A stretch of DNA of 64,000 nt, taken from assembly GCA_963702835.1 (NCBI GenBank), contig OY969762.1:62001-126000 (forward strand), given 5' to 3'. The position numbers were made by a program, and so were the translations under genes. The stretch's first letter is position 1; each line of letters starts with the position of its first letter. The stretch is from JAFGAV01 sp041479055. GTDB lineage: Bacteria > Acidobacteriota > Aminicenantia > Aminicenantales > JAFGAV01. The notes below the pieces were generated by a model. It ran no database searches and was not told the origin of the DNA. It saw only the letters and a program-made list of their open reading frames with translations. Shown one piece after another: positions 58,856 through 64,000 of this stretch.

Positions 58856-60037
58856 ATGAAGATCGCTTTCGTCATCCAGCGCTACGGCCTGGAGGTCATG
58901 GGCGGCTCCGAGCTTCACTGCCGGCTGGTAGCCGAACGGCTGGCCGACCGCGGCCACGACTGCACGGTCTATGCCAGCGCGGCCAAGGATTACATCACCT
59001 GGCAGAACGAATACCCGGCCGGGGAGAGCCTGCTCAACGCCGTTGCCGTCAAAAGATACAAGGTCCGCCGGCCGCGCGACATCCGGGCCTTCAATGCTTA
59101 TTCCGATTGGATCTTCCACCACAGCCACAACCGCCAGGATGAGCTGGACTGGATGGAGCGTCAGGGGCCGTTCAGCCCGGCGCTCATCGAGGCCCTGGGG
59201 CGGGAGGAGAAGGATCACGACCTGTTCATCTTCTTTACCTATCTTTATTACAACACCTATTGGGGATTGCCGGCCGTCCGCCACCGGCCCAAGGCCCTGG
59301 TCCCCACGGCCCATGACGAGCCCGCCCTCCGGCTGGAAATGATGCGGGAGGTTTTCGCCGCTCCCCAGGGGTTTGTCTTCAATACCGAGTCCGAGAAAAT
59401 GATGCTGGGCCGTTTCTTTTCCTTCGAAGGACGCTACCAGGATACGGTGGGCGTGGGCGTGGATATCCCCCAGAAGTCTAACCCGGAGGGGTTTAAACGG
59501 CGCTACGGCCTATTCTCGCCCTTCATCCTCTATGCCGGCCGGATTGAGCCCGGCAAGGGCTGCCAGGAGCTTTTTGACTATTTCCTGAGGTATTCCGGCC
59601 GCCGCTCCAATTTGACCCTGGTCCTGGTCGGAAAGCAGCTCATGCCCATTCCCAACCATCCGCAGATCCAGTACCTTGGTTTTGTGCCGCCCGGGGACAA
59701 AAATGCCGCCATGGCCGCGGCCGAAGTGACCATCCACCCCTCCCATCTGGAGAGCCTGTGCATGGCTGCCCTGGAGTCCCTGGCCGTCAGGACTCCCATC
59801 CTGGTCCAAGGCCGGACAGAGCCCTTGAAGGACCATTGCTTGAAGGGCCGTTGCGGCCTCTATTTTATGAATTATGAGGAATTTGCCGGATGCCTAGACC
59901 TCCTGCTCCGGGACGGCCGACTCCGCCGAGCCCTGGGGTCAAATGGCCTGGATTATATCCGGCAATACTACACCTGGGAGAGGGTCATGGACAGATACGA
60001 GGCCCTGTTTGAGGCCTTGCTGCGGCCCTCCCGGTAA
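58856..60037 (+). CDS. GT-B glycosyltransferase (GT4-like), type A copy 2
   Basis: 393 residues. Paralogue of the 55531 gene: KIAFVIQRYGLEVMGGSELHC, KDYITWQNEYPAGE (copy 1: FDYITWKNHYPAGR), YAGRIEPGKGCQELFDYFLR, IQYLGFVPPGDKNAAMAAA and HLESLCMAALESLAV. It ends the transferase block; the GTPase gene follows after about 70 bases. Confidence 0.9.
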   Translation: MKIAFVIQRYGLEVMGGSELHCRLVAERLADRGHDCTVYASAAKDYITWQNEYPAGESLLNAVAVKRYKVRRPRDIRAFNAYSDWIFHHSHNRQDELDWMERQGPFSPALIEALGREEKDHDLFIFFTYLYYNTYWGLPAVRHRPKALVPTAHDEPALRLEMMREVFAAPQGFVFNTESEKMMLGRFFSFEGRYQDTVGVGVDIPQKSNPEGFKRRYGLFSPFILYAGRIEPGKGCQELFDYFLRYSGRRSNLTLVLVGKQLMPIPNHPQIQYLGFVPPGDKNAAMAAAEVTIHPSHLESLCMAALESLAVRTPILVQGRTEPLKDHCLKGRCGLYFMNYEEFAGCLDLLLRDGRLRRALGSNGLDYIRQYYTWERVMDRYEALFEALLRPSR

Positions 60038-60060
60038 ATTCAAATAGAACCCCCTCCCGG

Positions 60061-60089
60061 TTGACTAATAATTTGGAGTGTGCTAACTC
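60061..60089 (+). promoter_or_regulatory. Possible promoter of the MglA-like gene
   Basis: TTGACT (60061-60066), 17 bases, TAACTC (60084-60089). The -35 box is good and the -10 box weak; 17 bases lead to the ATG at 60107. Confidence 0.35.
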
Positions 60090-60106
60090 TAAGGCGGCTG
60101 CTTTCT

Positions 60107-60898
60107 ATGGCTTTCGTAAACTATCTAACGAACGACGTTGCGGTCAAAATTGTTTATTTTGGCCCCGGCCTGAGCGGAAAGACCACCAATCTTCGCTACA
60201 TCGCTCAAAAGCTCGACTCCTCTTCCCGGGGAGACCTCATCTGCCTGGAGACCGACACGTCGCGGACCTATTTCTTCGATTTGCTGTTCATCAATGCCGG
60301 CCTGATCGGCGACTTCAAGGTCCATTTCCAGCTCATGACCTGTCCCGGCCAGGTCTTTTACGAAGCCTCCCGGCGGAGCGTGCTGTCCGGCGCGGACGGA
60401 ATCGTCTTTGTGGCCGACTCCCAGGTTCCCCTACTCGACGCCAACCTGGAGAGCTTCGAAAGCCTGCGCCGGACCTTCGAGGAAACCCACCTGGATATCA
60501 ACTCCATAGCCCTTGTGTTTCAGTACAATAAAAGAGACCTGGAGGACCTGACCTCCGTGGAGACCTTCAACAACCTGCTCAACCCCTACCTGAGGCCTTA
60601 TTTCGAGGCGGCGGCCATCAACGGACGGGGCGTCTTCGAGACGCTGCGCGGGATCGCCCGCCTGACCATTCCCATTGCCCGTCAGCAGATCCTGCCCGAA
60701 CAGACCGAGGAGCCCCCCGAGGAGACGGAAAAAAAGGTCGAGGAAGCCATCGAAAAAACCAGGGTTGAAATGCCGGAATCCCCGGTTCCCGTCCAACAAA
60801 AGATCAACGTGGATATTAAGAAGATCAAGCTCAGGTCCGAGCGCGACATCGAGAAAGAGCTGGCCAAGCTCTCCCGCGAATTCAGCAAAAAAGGTTGA
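60107..60898 (+). CDS. mglA: MglA-like small GTPase with C-terminal extension
   Basis: 263 residues from ATG 60107 (the MglA-type start MAFVNY). P-loop FGPGLSGKTTNL near residues 20-31, switch region with TSRTYFFDLLF, switch II TCPGQVFYEASR, and the base motif QYNKRDL. Canonical MglA ends near residue 195; here another ~65 residues rich in Glu/Lys (EEPPEETEKKVEEAIEK) follow. MglA sets cell polarity and pilus placement in myxobacteria. The pil operon in this window makes a similar role plausible. Confidence 0.9.
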   Translation: MAFVNYLTNDVAVKIVYFGPGLSGKTTNLRYIAQKLDSSSRGDLICLETDTSRTYFFDLLFINAGLIGDFKVHFQLMTCPGQVFYEASRRSVLSGADGIVFVADSQVPLLDANLESFESLRRTFEETHLDINSIALVFQYNKRDLEDLTSVETFNNLLNPYLRPYFEAAAINGRGVFETLRGIARLTIPIARQQILPEQTEEPPEETEKKVEEAIEKTRVEMPESPVPVQQKINVDIKKIKLRSERDIEKELAKLSREFSKKG

Positions 60899-61000
60899 CC
60901 CCGCGCTCCTGGGCCGGCCGATGACAATCCGTCACGAATAAAGCACCTTTTCTCCAGGTGAGTTTGAGACGGCCGCCTTTTTCCCGCGTCTTTCTATGGG

Positions 61001-62536
61001 ATGCTGTTCAAGATATCGAGCGCCGCGCTCCAGGGCATCGAAGCCTACCTGGTGGATGTGGAAGTGGACATCGGCCTGGGCCTGCCCAATTTCGTCACGG
61101 TCGGCCTGCCCGACACGGCCGTCCGGGAGAGCAAGGAGCGGGTGCGGGCCTCGCTCAAGAACTGCGGCTATGAGCTTCCCGCCCGCAAAGTGACCGTCAA
61201 CCTGGCGCCCGCCGACCGCCGCAAGGAAGGTTCGTCTTTCGACCTGCCCATCGCCCTCGGCCTCCTGGCCTACCTGGAGGTCATACCCTCGGCCAAGTTG
61301 AAGGACCATCTGTTCCTCGGCGAGCTGACCCTGGACGGACGGCTCAAGCCGGTGAGGGGAGCTCTGTGTTCGGCGGCGCTGGCCGGCCGGTCGGGTTTCC
61401 AGGGCATCGTCCTGCCCAAGGCCAATGAGAGGGAAGCTTCTCTGGTCCGCGACCTCGACATTTTCGGGCTTGAGACTCTGGCCGATGTGATTCGTCTGCT
61501 CAGGGGGGAGGAGGCCGTGCACCCGGGCCAAATCCCCCTGGAGGACCTCCTGCAGAAGCTGGAGCCCGAGGTGGACTTCAAGGATGTCCGCGGGCAGCAT
61601 CATGTCAAGAGAGCCCTTGAGGTGGCCACGGCCGGCAACCACAACATCCTCATGGTCGGCCCGCCCGGAGCCGGCAAGACCATGTTGGCTAAAAGGATCC
61701 CGACCATCCTGCCGGAGATGACCTTCGAGGAAATGGTCGAGGTCACTCAGATTTACAGCGCTGCCGGCCTGGCGCCCGAGCTGGGGGCGGTCAGCCTGCG
61801 GCCTTTCCGGGCGCCCCATCATAGCGTCACCGAGGCCGGACTCATCGGCGGCGGGCTTGTGCCCCGGCCGGGTGAGATCAGCCTGGCCCACCGCGGCGTT
61901 CTTTTCCTGGACGAGCTCCCCGAGTTCAAGCGCAGCGTGCTGGAGGGCCTGCGGCAGCCCCTGGAAGAGGGAAGGGTCACCATCTGCCGGCTGTCAGGCA
62001 GTGTCGTTTTCCCCTGCGGCTTCATGCTGGTGGCGGCCATGAACCCCTGCCAGGAGGTGATGCGCGGGCCGGCCGCGTCGGGCGACGAGGAGTGCAGCGA
62101 CAGCGAGAGGGCGCGCTACTATGCGCGGCTCTCAAGGCCGCTCCTCGACCGGATCGACATCCTGGTCGAGGTTCCGGCCGTGACTTTCCGGGACATTATT
62201 TCCAAGACGGAAGGGGAGGCCTCAGCCGCAATCCGGGCGCGGGTGGAGGCGGCGCGACGGAGACAGCTCGAGCGTTTCCGAGAGGATGGCCGCCGACGCC
62301 GCATCGGCACCAATTCCCAGATGAGCCCGCGCGAAGTGAAGCGGCTTTGCCCGGTGGAGGCTGAGAGCCTGAAGCTACTGGAAATGGCGGTGGAAAAGCT
62401 TAAGCTGAGCGCCCGGGCCTTTGACCGCATCCTCAAGGTGGCCCGAACAGTAGCCGACTTGGCCGGCGAGCCCGACATCCGCCCCGTCCACGTCTCGGAG
62501 GCCGTGCAGTACCGGATGATGGATAAGTATTATTAG
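61001..62536 (+). CDS. comM: YifB/ComM-family Mg-chelatase-like AAA ATPase
   Basis: 511 residues. N-terminal Lon-like domain (GIEAYLVDVEVDIGLGLPNFVTVGLPD), Walker A VGPPGAGKTMLAKR near residue 220, the RAPHHSVTEAGLIGGG signature, Walker B GVLFLDELPEF, and the zinc/C-terminal domain with NPCQEVMRG and C-terminal helices. ComM is a branch-migration helicase that integrates DNA during natural transformation. It pairs logically with the type IV pilus genes. Confidence 0.95.
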   Translation: MLFKISSAALQGIEAYLVDVEVDIGLGLPNFVTVGLPDTAVRESKERVRASLKNCGYELPARKVTVNLAPADRRKEGSSFDLPIALGLLAYLEVIPSAKLKDHLFLGELTLDGRLKPVRGALCSAALAGRSGFQGIVLPKANEREASLVRDLDIFGLETLADVIRLLRGEEAVHPGQIPLEDLLQKLEPEVDFKDVRGQHHVKRALEVATAGNHNILMVGPPGAGKTMLAKRIPTILPEMTFEEMVEVTQIYSAAGLAPELGAVSLRPFRAPHHSVTEAGLIGGGLVPRPGEISLAHRGVLFLDELPEFKRSVLEGLRQPLEEGRVTICRLSGSVVFPCGFMLVAAMNPCQEVMRGPAASGDEECSDSERARYYARLSRPLLDRIDILVEVPAVTFRDIISKTEGEASAAIRARVEAARRRQLERFREDGRRRRIGTNSQMSPREVKRLCPVEAESLKLLEMAVEKLKLSARAFDRILKVARTVADLAGEPDIRPVHVSEAVQYRMMDKYY

Positions 62537-62751
62537 CCTAATTGAAATTTTATGATTGCGTTTATATCCATCCGGTTCTTTAATTTTCCTAAGAGCGGCT
62601 TTGAGGGATGATATTCTGCCCTCTCCTTGCAGCCAATAGAACTTGGGGCAATACGTATTATAAGGGCGAGCTTCTTCTGGGATAGACCGGGGCTTCGCCT
62701 TAAAGCCTTGATCTTGTTTGGTAAGATATTAGGAATGGTTTCAAAGAGATC
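62533..62751 (-). pseudogene. XRE-type helix-turn-helix remnant
   Basis: A minus-strand frame of 73 codons between a TAG before 62751 and a TAA at 62533. It has no start codon. The translation contains a recognisable HTH: NKIKALRRSPGLSQKKLALI, then IAPSSIGCKERAEYHPSKPL, matching the usual 'LGLSQ..LA..IGVS..TI..WERGEY.PSKP' pattern with Cys-Lys replacing the Trp position. It looks like the C-terminal end of a lost gene. Confidence 0.6.
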
Positions 62752-63139
62752 CTAGCCTGGGAATTCGATAATCTTCGGAATTTGGACAGGCCTTGTTTAT
62801 ATGGAATTGTGCAAATTCGGTGGCGCAAAGATAGTTATGAGAAGATGCCGGCTGTTTGCAAAAGGGGGGTTGATGATGGGAACCAAAAAGGTGGGGCTTT
62901 CTCCAGCCGGCGCAAGAAAGCCGAAAATATTATATCATATTTGTACAAGTTCAATAATTTTATTTAAGCGAAAAATAAATCTTATAAATTCTTCCAATCT
63001 CCCTATGAATATTCACAAATTATACACAATTTTTATGATCAGATTGGGCTTTAAGGCAATAGCCTCCTCTTTTTGGGTGATATTAGCAGTATTAAAGATC
63101 ACCCCTTGAATCATTCCTTAAGGTGATTATCAAATCTAA
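62537..63139. other. AT-rich intergenic region before the PAS gene
   Basis: About 600 bases, clearly richer in A+T than the rest. It contains the HTH remnant (62533-62751) and an 8-bp hairpin GGCTTTCT/AGAAAGCC (62895-62902 and 62915-62922) with no T tail. A 102-codon frame at 62801-63109 is not supported as a gene. No clear promoter was fixed for the PAS gene. Confidence 0.5.
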
Positions 63140-64000
63140 ATGTTTGAGATAGATATAATTTCAAGCAGAATCAAGGGAGAAATAGCGTGTTTCGCGGGGA
63201 CTAATATGACACAATATTTCAATAAAAAGACCCAAAAGAAGTCGTACAAAAAAAACAATGATTTGGAAACAGTTGAAGTCCCGCTCAGGCACCCAGAACA
63301 GCGGGCCCTGGAAAGCAAGGAGGGATATAGATTCCTTTTAGACCATTCAAAGGAGATTATTTTAGTCCTTAACGAAAAAGGGAAAATAATCTTTGCTAAC
63401 AAGAGTACCTTAACGAACTTTGGCTATTCTGAAGAAGAGCTCATCGGAAAAACCATTACCAGTTTCTTAACTAGAGGCAGCATCAGAAAAGCTTTATATG
63501 CGCTTGCCCAGGAGTTTCTAGGCCATCCTCAACCGGAGTTTGAAGTCCAAGCGAAAGCGAAATCAGGTGAAACTAGATATTTAAGTGTTGCCGAGGGTTC
63601 AGCGCCTATTCATGAGAACGGGAAATTGATGGGGGTGATGGTCAGCGCCAGCGATATCACGGAGCGCAAGCAGGCAGAGGAGGCTGTCCGGCGGCTGTCC
63701 AGCGCGGCCGAGCTTTCTCCGAACAGCATCGTGGTCCTCGACCTTAAAGGACGGATCATCGACGTTAATGCGATTTCCGTCGAAAAGTATGGTACTAATG
63801 ACAAATCTGAGTTAGTAGGCAAGAGCTCTTTCGAATTTATCGCGTCCGAAGATCGAGGACGGGCGTTCGATGAAATGGCTGAAACCTTGAATAAAGGAAA
63901 GACCGAGAATCGCGAATATCGAATTATCAACAAGGCCGGCCAAACCATTCCTGTTGAAATGAGCTCCGCCCTGATGAGGGATAAGGAAGGCAAGCCGATC
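63140..64000 (+). CDS. PAS-domain sensory protein, 3'-truncated by the window edge
   Basis: Open to the window end (287 codons from ATG 63140; ATG 63206 in the same frame is an alternative). The first PAS domain begins near YRFLLDHSKEIILVLNEKGK and includes FGYSEEELIGK and the linker VSASDITERKQAEEAV. A second PAS starts AAELSPNSIVVLDLKGRIIDVN with ELVGKSSFEFI. The C-terminal output domain (histidine kinase, cyclase or other) lies outside. No transmembrane segment is seen. The first ~500 bases are much more AT-rich than the second PAS. Confidence 0.85.
   Translation, partial: MFEIDIISSRIKGEIACFAGTNMTQYFNKKTQKKSYKKNNDLETVEVPLRHPEQRALESKEGYRFLLDHSKEIILVLNEKGKIIFANKSTLTNFGYSEEELIGKTITSFLTRGSIRKALYALAQEFLGHPQPEFEVQAKAKSGETRYLSVAEGSAPIHENGKLMGVMVSASDITERKQAEEAVRRLSSAAELSPNSIVVLDLKGRIIDVNAISVEKYGTNDKSELVGKSSFEFIASEDRGRAFDEMAETLNKGKTENREYRIINKAGQTIPVEMSSALMRDKEGKPI

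Noticed and set aside
62855..62930. GC-rich stem upstream of the PAS gene considered as a c-di-GMP riboswitch
   Set aside because: The conserved GEMM core elements are absent; only an 8-bp hairpin is present.
62801..63109. Plus-strand open frame of 102 codons in the AT-rich gap
   Set aside because: No ribosome-binding site, no recognisable domain and unusual composition; most likely chance.
1..64000. CRISPR arrays, rRNA and tRNA genes
   Set aside because: No regularly spaced repeats and no rRNA or tRNA-like segments were recognised by eye; a tRNA scan would be decisive.

Overview
The window is GC-rich (clearly above 60% by eye) and densely coded, with most neighbouring genes sharing ATGA overlaps or lying a few bases apart. 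The cell is diderm: there is a type IV pilus secretin with its PilMNOP partners, many lipobox lipoproteins, a Tat-type amidase and a 67-kDa-type SppA. Iron-sulfur enzymes and an apparent citryl-CoA-type gene set suggest an anaerobe. Overall gene content fits the Acidobacteriota/Aminicenantota group (inference from gene content only, moderate confidence). No rRNA, tRNA or CRISPR array was seen.

Layout. 1-7.1 kb (+): the 3' end of an ABC exporter, yicC, gmk, coaBC, a family 4/5 uracil-DNA glycosylase and priA, which is split by a frameshift. 7.1-13.9 kb (-): coaD-pilMNOPQ and two lipoprotein genes, probably one operon. 14.2-19.6 kb (+): a protein-isoaspartate methyltransferase with a signal peptide, a phosphohexomutase, an FtsB/DivIC-like protein and a UvrD-type helicase fused to an Fe-S nuclease. 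19.7-21.8 kb (+): an arsR-arsC-acr3 arsenic operon with a palindromic operator. 21.8-27.4 kb: sppA (-), an RRM protein, an interrupted gene with duplicated domains, two tandem CsgG-like lipoproteins and a RHH/PIN toxin-antitoxin pair.

27.5-33.2 kb (+): an ATP-grasp acyl-CoA-synthetase beta-like protein fused to a C-terminal two-cluster ferredoxin domain, a SucD-like alpha subunit, a citryl-CoA-lyase/citrate-synthase-like protein, an HD-domain protein and a LeuC/LeuD-type hydro-lyase pair. A second hydro-lyase pair lies behind an isocitrate/homoisocitrate dehydrogenase-like gene at 40.1-43.1 kb, followed by tsaB and rimI. Together these could interconvert citrate or a homologue, isocitrate and 2-oxoglutarate, with ATP-dependent citrate cleavage or synthesis. 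Between the two blocks lie a frameshifted VWFA-type secreted protein, a GT2 glycosyltransferase with its DUF2304 partner, a secreted MEMO-like protein, a Tat amidase and a remnant of a QueG-like gene.

44-53 kb: DEAD-box helicase, TruA, a LOG-like protein, a sulfatase-fold lipoprotein and two large GT-C-like membrane proteins. 53.0-54.3 kb: an IS110/IS1111-type insertion sequence with perfect 17-bp inverted repeats and a noncoding flank that could carry a bridge RNA. 54.7-60.0 kb: two small unknown proteins and four glycosyltransferases arranged A-B-B'-A'. 60.1-64 kb: an MglA-like GTPase, ComM, an AT-rich stretch holding an XRE-HTH remnant, and the start of a PAS-domain protein cut by the window end. 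MglA, PilMNOPQ and ComM together suggest polarised pili and DNA uptake (inference).

Several promoters (RHH antitoxin, sulfatase, the 48.6 kb membrane protein) place the -10 box about 7-12 bases before the start codon, so leaderless or nearly leaderless transcripts may be common here.
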